From Novosphingobium ovatum (GTDB lineage Bacteria > Pseudomonadota > Alphaproteobacteria > Sphingomonadales > Sphingomonadaceae), in the NCBI RefSeq assembly GCF_009909235.1, contig NZ_JAAAPO010000002.1, positions 248,001-312,000 on the forward strand: a stretch of DNA of 64,000 nt. Direction: 5' to 3'. The notes under the pieces were generated by a model. It saw only the letters and a program-made list of their open reading frames with translations, did not search any database and was not told the DNA's origin. Within the stretch, counting starts at the first letter, position 1. Each line of letters begins with the position of its first letter. Positions 51,711 through 60,224 of this stretch are shown here, piece after piece. The position numbers were made by a program, and so were the translations under genes.

Positions 51711-53288
51711 TTACAGCTCCAGCGCGCCGGGGTTCATGCGGCCATCGGGATCGACATGGGCCTTGATCGCGCGGATCAGCCCCAGCGTTTCGGGGCGCAG
51801 CACGCTGGCATAGCGGTATGTGCGGCCGATCTGGTTGGACGCCGCACCATGTTCGGCAAAGGTCTGGATGATCCGCGCCCGCAGTTCCATCACCAGCGCG
51901 CGGGTGTCTGGGGCGGGGGCCGGTTCGCTAAAGCGGTCGGTTGCGCCCACCATAGCCAATGTCGCGTGGTGCATCGGCAGCCATTCATCGCGCCAGTTGA
52001 ACACAGGCTCATAGGAAAAGGCGTGGGTGCCGATCACCGTCAACAAGCGCGAGACCATCACGCCGGCCGCGTCCAGCCGGGGCTGATATTGCGCGATCAA
52101 CGCCTCCACCGCCGCCGACAGGGCCTGCGCCTGCCCATGCGAGACCTTGGCGTTCAGCGCCAGCCAGCGGTCGGATTGCGGGCCCAGCACCATGTGCAGC
52201 GGGCTGAACATCTCGGCGCGGGTGGCCTTGGGGATGGAGTTGGGCAGTTCCTTGCCCCCCAGCCGCGCGGCAATGTCGCGCGCCGCCGCCATATCAGCGT
52301 CAACGCCCGCCCGGCTGCGGCCCGCCAGCACCAGATGCAGCGAATGGCACCCGGCTTCGATAAAGTCGCGGCCCGCCATGGCCAGCTGCGCGCCCGCCTT
52401 CAGCCCGCGCAACAGGCCCTTTTCCTGCCGCACCACCTTGGCCAAGGTCTTGATGTCGCTGGCCAGATCGGATGGGCTGGACAGCGCCAGACGCGTCTTG
52501 TCGGCGTCCATGACATAGGCGTCCTCGGCCAGATCATTCCGGCCAATCTCGCAAATGGCCTCAATCGCTTCGGCCTGCGTGGCAAAGCCGAAGGAGAGGA
52601 AATCGGTGACCTCTGGCGCGCGGATCAGGCGCAAGGTTGCCCGTGACTTGATGCCAAAGGCGCCCGCGTCATGGGTGAACATCGCGGTGGTGTCCGGCCC
52701 GAAAGTGCGGAAAAACGGATCGGGCGCAAGGGCCACGCCGCGCTGGCCAGTGTGCAGCACATCGCCATTGGCCAGCACCACCTCCAGCCCGACGACCGCC
52801 TCTGCCGCCGTGCCATGTCGCGCCGTGCCCAGAAACAGCGCGCCATTCGACAGCCCGCCGCCCACCGTTGCCCCGCGCCCTGAAAAGGTGCCGAAAAACG
52901 GCAGGCGCAGGCCCAAGGGCTTGAGCGCCTCGTAAATCTGCTGCCACGTCACCCCCGCCTCTACGGTGATGGTCATGTTGGTGGGGCTGATCTCGACGAT
53001 GCGGTTCATGCGGCGCAGGTCCACCGCCACATGCCCGCCCGCGCCATGGGTATAGCCCGACACATAGGTCAGCCCACCCCCGCGCGGGGTGATGGCCAGA
53101 CCCGCCTGCGCGATCACTTTGACCGCCGCGACCAGCTGGTCAGGATCGGCGGGGCGCACCACGGCAACGCACAGCCCGCCCTGGCCAAACAGGTCGCCGG
53201 AGTGCAGGCGGCGCTCGGCCTCGTCGGTCAACAGCCCGTCCGGGCCAAGCACGAGCGCCAGTTCGCGCAGCATGTCACTGTGGGTCAT
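51711..53288 (-). CDS. FAD-linked oxidase (GlcD/PCMH-type), copy 2
   Basis: A 525-aa paralogue of the 40070 protein: ITPRGGGLTYVSGYTHGAGG, VGGGLSNGALFLGTARHGTAAEAVVGLEVVLANGDVLHTG, and the tail HVDPDGRMNPGALEL. AGGAGG precedes ATG 53286-53288 by 6 nt. It follows the MFS gene, whose stop lies inside this ribosome-binding region, so translation is coupled. Substrate preference probably differs from copy 1. Confidence 0.86.
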   Translation of the reverse strand: MTHSDMLRELALVLGPDGLLTDEAERRLHSGDLFGQGGLCVAVVRPADPDQLVAAVKVIAQAGLAITPRGGGLTYVSGYTHGAGGHVAVDLRRMNRIVEISPTNMTITVEAGVTWQQIYEALKPLGLRLPFFGTFSGRGATVGGGLSNGALFLGTARHGTAAEAVVGLEVVLANGDVLHTGQRGVALAPDPFFRTFGPDTTAMFTHDAGAFGIKSRATLRLIRAPEVTDFLSFGFATQAEAIEAICEIGRNDLAEDAYVMDADKTRLALSSPSDLASDIKTLAKVVRQEKGLLRGLKAGAQLAMAGRDFIEAGCHSLHLVLAGRSRAGVDADMAAARDIAARLGGKELPNSIPKATRAEMFSPLHMVLGPQSDRWLALNAKVSHGQAQALSAAVEALIAQYQPRLDAAGVMVSRLLTVIGTHAFSYEPVFNWRDEWLPMHHATLAMVGATDRFSEPAPAPDTRALVMELRARIIQTFAEHGAASNQIGRTYRYASVLRPETLGLIRAIKAHVDPDGRMNPGALEL

Positions 53289-53289
53289 C

Positions 53290-54624
53290 TCAATCCTCCT
53301 GAACCTGCGCCGCGCTGGCCGCGCGGAAATGCGGCCGCACCGCCGCAAACACCGCCATCGAGGCCAGCCCGCAGCCAAAGAACACCACCCCCAGCGACCA
53401 TGCGATCCCCGCCTTCCACGCAAAGACATAATCGGACAGGAAGCCGACAATCGCGTTCCCCGCCGTCAGCGCGACAAGGCCCGACAGGATGGTGTGAACG
53501 CTCATCATCTGGGCGCGCAGGTGGTTGGGGGTGATCTGCGCCAGCCCGGCGTAGACGGCCGAGGTATTCCAGTTCACAAACAGGGCATTGAGCACATAGA
53601 ACACCAGCGCGATCGTTGCCGTGGGCGCCAGACAGGCCGCCGTGCCCAGCACCACCATCGAGGCCGCGCAAGTGCCCGCCACCAGCACCGGTGCGTCCGA
53701 ATGCCCACGCCGCGCCAGCCACACAATCACCCAGCCCGAATTGACCGCGGCAAAGATCGACACCGGCAGGCTGACCAGCCCCAGCATCTTGCCCGTTGCC
53801 GCCGCCGTCCAGTCATGCACGCGGATGAACAGCGCCGGAAACCAGCCGACAATCGCGTACACGCACACCAGATTGAGCACCGAGCCCAGCAGAAACCCGC
53901 CATAGGCCATCGGGCGGCTGGCGATCAGGCCGACAATCGGGCGCAGGCTGAACGGGCCGGGAGCGTCCGCTTCGGCCACCACGGGGGCGTCGCGGCGGGG
54001 CGGTTCACGCACCGTCAACAGGCACACCAGCGCCAGCACCACGCCGGGCGCGCCGCACAGGATGAACACGATCTGCCATGGCTGCATATGGCCAAACAGC
54101 CCCGGCATCCCCGCGATCAGCCCATCGGCCCAGCCCAGAAACAGCCCCGACAGCCCCAGCGCCGCCGCCGTGCCGAACGTGCTGCCGGTGGTGAACACGC
54201 CATAGGCCTTGGGCCGCATACCGGGCAGGAACAGATCGGCAATCAGCGATGTCGCCACCGGCACCAGCGCGGCCTCGCCCACGCCCACCATCATGCGCGC
54301 GGCAAACAGGTGCCAGAACGTGTCAGCCAGCGAACAGGCGGCGGTGGCGATGCTCCACACCGTCAGGCCGATCAACAGGATCGGCACCCGCCGCCAGCGG
54401 TCGACCAGCATCCCCATCGGCAGGCCCAGCACGCTATAGACGATCGAGAAGGCCATGCCCTGTAACAGGCCGAATTGCGTGTCATTGATATGCAGCGACT
54501 TTTGCAGCGGCACGATCAACAGGCTGATCGACACGCGATCCAGAATGGCCAGCGCATAGGCCAGCGTCAGCAGCGCGACGACATACCACGCATAGCCGTA
54601 ACGGGAGGGGGCAGGAGCGGTCAT
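53290..54624 (-). CDS. MFS transporter (ACS/anion:cation-symporter-like)
   Basis: A 444-aa, 12-helix transporter. ALAILDRVSISLLIVPLQKSL in helix 1, GLPMGMLVDRWRRVPILLIG in loop 2-3 and MMVGVGEAALVPVATSLIADLF in helix 4-5 are typical of importers of organic acids and aromatics (spinster/ACS-like). The start overlaps the tandem hydrolase stop (ATGA). It probably imports the substrate of the neighbouring oxidase and cupin. Confidence 0.86.
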   Translation of the reverse strand: MTAPAPSRYGYAWYVVALLTLAYALAILDRVSISLLIVPLQKSLHINDTQFGLLQGMAFSIVYSVLGLPMGMLVDRWRRVPILLIGLTVWSIATAACSLADTFWHLFAARMMVGVGEAALVPVATSLIADLFLPGMRPKAYGVFTTGSTFGTAAALGLSGLFLGWADGLIAGMPGLFGHMQPWQIVFILCGAPGVVLALVCLLTVREPPRRDAPVVAEADAPGPFSLRPIVGLIASRPMAYGGFLLGSVLNLVCVYAIVGWFPALFIRVHDWTAAATGKMLGLVSLPVSIFAAVNSGWVIVWLARRGHSDAPVLVAGTCAASMVVLGTAACLAPTATIALVFYVLNALFVNWNTSAVYAGLAQITPNHLRAQMMSVHTILSGLVALTAGNAIVGFLSDYVFAWKAGIAWSLGVVFFGCGLASMAVFAAVRPHFRAASAAQVQED

Positions 54625-56384
54625 GCGGCACCTTGGGTAGCGAGGGCGGGGATGGCCTGTGGATCCGCGAAACAGCGTAGCGCCAGCGCAGCGGCCTCGC
54701 TCAGCGCGTCGGGGCGGGGCAGGGTGGTGCCTTGCGGGGCCAGCGCGGCGACGGCGGCGGCATCGGCATGGGCGGGATCGGCATGGGCCAAGACGCGCAA
54801 TGGACAAGGCACCGCCCGCCACAAGCCCGCCGGATCAGGCACGGCCAACGCCGCCAGCGCCGCGTCCGCCCAATGGAGGCGCTGACGCAACACCGCGTTC
54901 AGCGCGTCATGCAACGCCGCCCCATCCAGCACCGGCGGCAGGCGGCGCATCGCCGACAGGTCATGGGCAAACCACGGCCATTGCGCCTGACTATCGCGCA
55001 ACATATGCCAGATGCGGTGCAAATGCCCGCCCGCCTGTGCGTCATAGGCGATGGGCGGGGCCAGCCCTGCGGCCATCGCGGCGGCGGCATCGGTGTCCAG
55101 CGGAGCCGCGCCATCGATCAACAGGCTGGCCACCAGATCGGGCGCGCGCGCGGCCAGCGCCGCCGCAATCCCCGCGCCCAGCCCGATGCCCAGCACCGGC
55201 ACCGCGCCCACGCCCAACGCGCGCAGCATGTTGGCCAGCGCATCGGCATAGGCCTCCAGCGAGGGTGCGGACAGGGGATCACTGTCGCCTAGACCCGGCA
55301 GTTCGGGCACGATCACCGGCATGGTTTGGGCCAGCGCGCTGGCCCATGCGCGGGCGTTCAGCGTGGTGGGGGCCTCGATCACCAGCGCCGGCGTGCCGGT
55401 GGCGGGGCCATGGCGGAACAGGTGGATCTGTCCGCCCGCACCATTGCCCACATAGGCCCGCGCGCCATCGCTGGGCGCTGTGGGCAGGGTAACGGGATCG
55501 CAGACTGTTTCCGCCATGATCGCGCCCAGCCATGCCAGCCATTCGCCACGATCGGCGCTCAGGCTTTGCGTCGTGACCTGCGCGCTGCCCACCGCCGCCG
55601 CGCGGGGCAAATAGCCGATCAACACGTCATCCGCCTTGGCCGCGACCAGTGTGGGCACCGCCACCCGCCCCAAGGCCGGCGCCGGATCATAGCGCATCGC
55701 CGCGGCATAGGCGCCCGAATAGGACGGTCCGGCGGCAAACAGGTCGATGCCATAATCCTCGATCCAGGCCGCATCAGGGGCCTGCATCGGGATGCGCGTT
55801 TGTGCATTGCGGGAGAACCACGGGAACCAGCGCAGCATGTCGCGCGTGCGCCCCCATTCCGCCGCCAGATAGGCCCCCGCGTCATCTACCACAAACGGCC
55901 GCATATAGGCCGCGACAAATTCCGCAGACGCCAGCGTTTCGGGCATCGACAGCCCGTCCAGTACCAGACGGCACGGGCGCGCGTCTGGGGCGGCGGCATC
56001 GACATGGGCCAGCGCGATCTTGGCACTGGTATGCGTCGCGTACAGCGGCGCGCGCGACAGGCCCAGCGTCGTCAGCGCCGCGCCCAAGGCGGCGGCAAAA
56101 TCGGCGATTTCAGGTTGATCCAGCGTCAGGCTATCGGAATTGCCATATCCGGCCGTGTCCAGCGCGACGATCCGCCATGTGGGGTGCGCGGCCGACAGGG
56201 CCACCATCGCATCGCGGTGCAGCCGTGACGAGCGCGGCGAATCATGCAGCATCACCAGCGTGCGCGCGGCCCCGGTCACCGGCCCAGCCACGCGGTAATG
56301 CACCAGCCCCTGCGGCGTTGCGACATATTGGCGCGGCAGATCGGCGGGCGTGCCGGGAAGGGGGTTTTTCCGCTGCTCGGTCAT
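54621..56384 (-). CDS. Tandem alpha/beta-hydrolase-fold protein, both elbows non-canonical (copy 3)
   Basis: A 587-aa protein with two alpha/beta-hydrolase domains. Domain 1 (about 1-280) has HDSPRSS (47-53), ALDTAGYGNSDS and elbow A116-T-H-T-S120. Domain 2 (about 310-587) has VPELPGLGDSDP and elbow GIGLGAG, again without Ser. Neither half has the GXSXG of Ser hydrolases. The double-domain form is unusual. ATG 56382-56384 has AAGGA upstream. It is first gene of the hydrolase-MFS-FAD oxidase-cupin operon. Confidence 0.78.
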   Translation of the reverse strand: MTEQRKNPLPGTPADLPRQYVATPQGLVHYRVAGPVTGAARTLVMLHDSPRSSRLHRDAMVALSAAHPTWRIVALDTAGYGNSDSLTLDQPEIADFAAALGAALTTLGLSRAPLYATHTSAKIALAHVDAAAPDARPCRLVLDGLSMPETLASAEFVAAYMRPFVVDDAGAYLAAEWGRTRDMLRWFPWFSRNAQTRIPMQAPDAAWIEDYGIDLFAAGPSYSGAYAAAMRYDPAPALGRVAVPTLVAAKADDVLIGYLPRAAAVGSAQVTTQSLSADRGEWLAWLGAIMAETVCDPVTLPTAPSDGARAYVGNGAGGQIHLFRHGPATGTPALVIEAPTTLNARAWASALAQTMPVIVPELPGLGDSDPLSAPSLEAYADALANMLRALGVGAVPVLGIGLGAGIAAALAARAPDLVASLLIDGAAPLDTDAAAAMAAGLAPPIAYDAQAGGHLHRIWHMLRDSQAQWPWFAHDLSAMRRLPPVLDGAALHDALNAVLRQRLHWADAALAALAVPDPAGLWRAVPCPLRVLAHADPAHADAAAVAALAPQGTTLPRPDALSEAAALALRCFADPQAIPALATQGAA

Positions 56385-56550
56385 GCGGGGAAATCCTTGG
56401 CCGCTGGACGCATCATCGCTCCACTTTGCTGCATTGCCGCATCGCCCGGTGTGCCCATGGCTGATGGCAAATATGATATAGGAATATGGGTATTTGTGTG
56501 GCATCAATCGGCACTTGTCCAGTGCCAAGCGCGCGGATGTGCCACCGTTT

Positions 56551-56567
56551 TTCCCGCTGGGTGGACA
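56551..56567. promoter_or_regulatory. Weak candidate operator of the TATCCG type (8/12)
   Basis: TTCCCG-CTGGG-TGGACA lies 41 nt upstream of the MFS start, between it and the divergent tandem hydrolase gene. Weak on its own; noted because of position. Confidence 0.25.
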
Positions 56568-56607
56568 CCGGCCCGCCCGGTCCCCGACAATTGAAAGGAA
56601 TGCCCGT

Positions 56608-57885
56608 TTGGCCAGCCTGAAGACCGCATCGCCCGCCATCGCACCGGCCGATGATTATCGCGACAGCGCAAAGGGTTGGACGGTGGTGGCCGCCGGTATG
56701 GTGGGGGTGGCGCTGGGGCTGTCGCCCTTGCCGTTTTACACCATCGGCATGTTCGCCCCCGAACTGGCCAAGGCGTTCGGCTGGAGCTTTACCGCGCTGA
56801 TGGGGAGCGTGGGGGTGCAATCGCTGGTGGTGATGGCGTCGGGCCCTGCGGCGGGGTTCCTGCTGGACCGCTGGGGCGCGCGGCGGGTGGCGCTGTGGTC
56901 GCTGGGGCTGTTTGGCCTGTGTTTTATGTCGCTGGGGTTGGCGACGGGCAATCTGTGGTTCTATTACGGCCAATGGGTGGTGATGAGCATCGTGGGCGCG
57001 GGCACCCTGTCGGCCACATGGACGCGGGTGGTCAACGGCTGGTTCGACCGCCATCGCGGGTTGGCGCTGGGCGTGGCCAGTACGGGGACGGGGCTGACAG
57101 GCTTTTTGATCAAGCCCTTCTCCGCATGGCTGATTGGTGAGTTTGGTTGGCGCGTGGCCTTTGGCGTGGTGGGCGCTTTGCCGATCATCATCGGCATTCC
57201 CATCGTTGCGTGGCTGTTGCGTGAACCGCCGGTGGCGGGCGTGGCGGGGGCGGATGTTGATGCCGCGCCTGCCGATGACACGGGGCTGACACTGGCACAG
57301 GCGGTGCGTTCGCGCGGGTTCTGGGTGATGGCCGGGGCGTTCCTGCTGATCGCCTTTGCCCTGACGGCGCCCACGCCCAATATGGAAAACATCCTGAAAA
57401 CCAAAGGTTTCGCGCGGATGGACATCGCCAGCATTACCGCCGCTTTTGGTCTGGCGGTGATTGCCGGGCGGTTGATCGGGGGGTGGCTGCTGGATCGGTT
57501 CTGGGCGCCGGGCTGCGCGCTGGCGGTGCTGATGGTGCCGGCACTGGGCAGTTTCCTGCTCTCGCACACGGGCGTTACCCATCCGCAGGCGCTGTTTGCG
57601 GTGGTCTGTCTGGGGCTGGGCGCGGGGTTTGAATTCGATCTGCTGGCCTATTTGATCGCCCGTTACTTTGGCCGGCGCAATTACGGCACGATTTACGGTT
57701 GCTTTTATACCGTCATCGCGCTGGGCGGCGGTCTTGGCCCGGTGGTTTATGGCCGCGCGTTTGACGTGACCGGCGGCTATGGGGCGGTGCTGCTGGGCGG
57801 CGTTGGGTGCCTGATCCTGGGCGGATTGCTGTTGCTGCCGTTGGGACCCTATCCCCGGTTTGGCGGGGAGGGCGAGGCCGATTGA
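56608..57885 (+). CDS. MFS transporter (monocarboxylate/oxalate-formate type)
   Basis: A 425-aa, 12-helix protein. FYTIGMFAPELAKAFGWSFTALMGSVGVQSLV, GFLLDRWGARRVALWSLGLFGL and GWFDRHRGLALGVASTGTGLTGFLIKP match the monocarboxylate-porter-like branch of MFS. The start is TTG 56608 with AAAGGA upstream; the more upstream in-frame codons encode an unlikely extension. It stands next to the GntR regulator gene and may import the inducing acid. Confidence 0.84.
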   Translation: MASLKTASPAIAPADDYRDSAKGWTVVAAGMVGVALGLSPLPFYTIGMFAPELAKAFGWSFTALMGSVGVQSLVVMASGPAAGFLLDRWGARRVALWSLGLFGLCFMSLGLATGNLWFYYGQWVVMSIVGAGTLSATWTRVVNGWFDRHRGLALGVASTGTGLTGFLIKPFSAWLIGEFGWRVAFGVVGALPIIIGIPIVAWLLREPPVAGVAGADVDAAPADDTGLTLAQAVRSRGFWVMAGAFLLIAFALTAPTPNMENILKTKGFARMDIASITAAFGLAVIAGRLIGGWLLDRFWAPGCALAVLMVPALGSFLLSHTGVTHPQALFAVVCLGLGAGFEFDLLAYLIARYFGRRNYGTIYGCFYTVIALGGGLGPVVYGRAFDVTGGYGAVLLGGVGCLILGGLLLLPLGPYPRFGGEGEAD

Positions 57886-57920
57886 ACGCCACACCATCGC
57901 CAACGCCATAAAAATCACAT

Positions 57921-57939
57921 GGAAATCGATCGTATTTCC
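57921..57939. promoter_or_regulatory. Palindrome upstream of gntR
   Basis: GGAAAT-N7-ATTTCC, perfect 6-bp arms in an AT-richer stretch, lies about 35-145 nt before the possible gntR starts. It is a probable operator of the GntR protein itself. Confidence 0.45.
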
Positions 57940-58082
57940 TGACAGAGGGACACTATTGGCCGAAAGTTACATTGTCAGCCTGCACGACAACGCCTAAGGC
58001 CCCTGCCCGAAAAGCTGTCGATACAGGCCTTGGCGCTGCGCCTTGCGCCCGGCTGCCGCCATTTGGTGAAGGGATTTGGGAA

Positions 58083-58820
58083 TTGGTCGATCGTGACGCT
58101 GCGGTGCCGCTGTACCACCAGATCTTTCTGCAATTGCGCGACGAGATCCTGAGCGGTGAACGTCCCTATGGCAGTGCCCTGCCGACCGAGCAGGAACTGG
58201 CCGAGATGTACAGCGTCAGCCGCATCACGGCGCGCCGCGTGCTGGGCGATCTGGCGCTGAACCACTATGTCGAGCGCAAGCGGCGGCTGGGCACCCGCGT
58301 GACGTTCCGCTCGCCCGCCAAGCCGATCGAGGCGAATATCGATCAGGCGGTGGATTCGCTGTTGGCGCTGGGGCAGGGCACGACCGTCAACGTGATCGAG
58401 GTGGCGACCGAAAACCCGCCCCATACCGTGGCCAGCGCGTTGCAACTGGCGGCGGGGCAACAGGTGGTGCGCGCGGTGCGTGTGCGCTGTCTGGATGGCG
58501 AACCGCTGGGCTATGTCGTGTCCTATGTCTCGGCCGAGTTGGAGGGCGTGGTTACGCAAAAGACGCTGGTGCGCGCGCCCATCCTGCGCCTGCTGGACGA
58601 GGCCGGGTTCCACGCCAAGCACGCCGAGCAGACCATCGGCGCGATCCTGGCCGACACCCAATTGGCCGAGGCGTTGGACATCGAGCCGCGCGCCGCGATC
58701 CTGCGCATCAGCCGCACGGTCTATGACGAAAACGACCGGCCTTTCCTGATCACCCATGCGCATTATCGGTCGGACCGGTTCAACATCCGCATGGATCTGA
58801 ACGTCCCCCGTCCGGTTTGA
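58083..58820 (+). CDS. GntR-family (HutC subfamily) transcriptional regulator
   Basis: About 245 aa. The winged helix is PLYHQIFLQLRDEILSGERPYGSALPTEQELAEMYSVSRITARRVLGDLA, followed by a UbiC-like (UTRA) effector domain: VRCLDGEPLGYVVSYV, RLLDEAGFHAKHAEQTIGAILAD, ILRISRTVYDENDRPFLITHAHYRSDRFNIRM. The start is TTG 58083, with AAGGGA 8 nt upstream. Another in-frame TTG at 57972 would add 37 residues. It may respond to a pathway acid. The palindrome at 57921 suggests autoregulation. Confidence 0.85.
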   Translation: MVDRDAAVPLYHQIFLQLRDEILSGERPYGSALPTEQELAEMYSVSRITARRVLGDLALNHYVERKRRLGTRVTFRSPAKPIEANIDQAVDSLLALGQGTTVNVIEVATENPPHTVASALQLAAGQQVVRAVRVRCLDGEPLGYVVSYVSAELEGVVTQKTLVRAPILRLLDEAGFHAKHAEQTIGAILADTQLAEALDIEPRAAILRISRTVYDENDRPFLITHAHYRSDRFNIRMDLNVPRPV

Positions 58821-58843
58821 TCCGCCCGGTTTGATCGGGGGCG

Positions 58844-59074
58844 TCAGTCGCCGTAACGGCGGGCCATATATTCGTCCTGCTGGCGCATCTTGCGGCCCCG
58901 GTTGCGGTCGGCTTCGGCCTGGCTTGTGGTGGCCGTGTCCCACACGACGCTGGTGACCTTGAACGGTGCCTTGGCCACGGCGGTCACCGCGTCCCCGACA
59001 CAGCCAGACAACAGAACGGCCATCCCGGCGGCCATCACGACAGCGGACAGGCGGCGGGCAAAAGGCTGAGGCAA
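58844..59074 (-). CDS. Small putative lipoprotein
   Basis: 76 aa. An N-terminal signal with lipobox (MAVLLSGC) is followed by a charged, helical tail (SQAEADRNRGRKMRQQDEYMARRYGD). The start is uncertain: TTG 59072-59074 with CGGAG upstream is used; TTG 59096-59098 is an alternative. It resembles small lipoproteins common in Sphingomonads that are of unknown role. It is probably housekeeping and unrelated to the pathway. Confidence 0.6.
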   Translation of the reverse strand: MPQPFARRLSAVVMAAGMAVLLSGCVGDAVTAVAKAPFKVTSVVWDTATTSQAEADRNRGRKMRQQDEYMARRYGD

Positions 59075-59099
59075 GGCGACGACTCCGGTGCAAGACAAA

Positions 59100-59133
59100 G
59101 GGCGCGGGCGGTGTGTGTCACCATCCCGCGCCC
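59100..59133 (-). terminator. Intrinsic terminator of the minus-strand CE4/amidase operon
   Basis: A 9-bp stem GGGCGCGGG/CCCGCGCCC is followed on the minus strand by TTTGTCTT. It lies about 60 nt after the MDR reductase stop. Confidence 0.7.
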
Positions 59134-59192
59134 CTGTGCTTAACCGCGATTGCTTGCCTTTCGCTTACCATCCGGCATGCGGATGGCAGGCG

Positions 59193-60212
59193 TTATTCGG
59201 CCACCTTGATCAGGATCTTGCCCACATGGCTGCCCGACTTCAGATGGGCATAGGCCGCAGGCGCTTCGTCAAAGGCAAAGGTGCTGTCGATCACCGGCTG
59301 GATATTGTGCTGGGCAATCGCGCGCAGCAGGCGCTGCAACATGGCGCGGCTGCCTTCGGCAATGCCCTTGAGGATCAGGTTTTTATAGATCACCAGACCG
59401 ATGTTCATCGCCGGCGCGCCTTCACGCGGGGCGACCGAGACGAAGACGATGCGGCCATTGGCAGCGGCCGCCAGTACCGATTTGGCCTGCGTGTCATAGC
59501 CGCCCGTTTCGACCACAATGTCGGCGCCCGCCCCATTGGTGGCCTTCAGCACCTCGGCCTCCCAATCGGGGTGGGTGCGGTAATTGATGGTGATGTCCGC
59601 GCCCAGCTTGCGCGCCAGTTCCAGCTTGTCGTCGCTGGACGAGGTGATGATCACCTTGGCGCCCGCCGCCTTGGCGATCTGCAACGCCCAGATGGCGACG
59701 CCGCCTGTGCCCAGCGCCAGCACGATGTCACCAGCCTTGACCTTGCCCACTTCGACCACGGCGTTCCACGCGGTCAGAGCGCTCGACGCCAGCGGGGCGA
59801 CCTGCTCGTCCGACAGGCCTTCGGGCACCTTGACCAGCGCGCTGCCGGGCACCTTGATATATTCGGCCAGCCAGCCGTCATCGGTGATGCCCAGATCCTT
59901 GGTGAAATAGGTAGGCGCGAAATCGCCATCCAGCCAGTTGACGAAATGGGCAAACACGGCGCGGTCACCCACGGCCACGGTCGAAACACCCGCGCCCACC
60001 TCGATCACTTCGCCCACGCCTTCCGACACGGGGATGCGGGTTTCGGCCTTCTTGGCGCCATAACGGCCCTCGAGCACCTGAATGTCGCGGTTGTTCAGGC
60101 ACACCAGACGCACCTTCATCACCACTTCGCCATGGCCAGCGGTGGGGGTGGGGCGGGTGACGGCTGTCAGGCTGTCCAGGCCCGTCTGCGGGCCAACTTC
60201 ATAGGCTTTCAT
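59193..60212 (-). CDS. MDR-family NAD(P)-dependent alcohol dehydrogenase/quinone reductase
   Basis: A 339-aa medium-chain protein. VCLNNRDIQVLEGRYG and PVSEGVGEVIEVGAGV replace zinc ligands. The cofactor block is VLALGTGGVAIWALQIAKAAGAKVIITSSSDDK, with Ser clusters typical of NADPH binding. It is 12 nt downstream of the CE4 gene at 60225 and last in the amidase-CE4-CE4-MDR operon. It probably reduces an enone or oxidises an alcohol formed from the opened ring. Confidence 0.83.
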   Translation of the reverse strand: MKAYEVGPQTGLDSLTAVTRPTPTAGHGEVVMKVRLVCLNNRDIQVLEGRYGAKKAETRIPVSEGVGEVIEVGAGVSTVAVGDRAVFAHFVNWLDGDFAPTYFTKDLGITDDGWLAEYIKVPGSALVKVPEGLSDEQVAPLASSALTAWNAVVEVGKVKAGDIVLALGTGGVAIWALQIAKAAGAKVIITSSSDDKLELARKLGADITINYRTHPDWEAEVLKATNGAGADIVVETGGYDTQAKSVLAAAANGRIVFVSVAPREGAPAMNIGLVIYKNLILKGIAEGSRAMLQRLLRAIAQHNIQPVIDSTFAFDEAPAAYAHLKSGSHVGKILIKVAE

Positions 60213-60224
60213 GGGAAATGTCCT

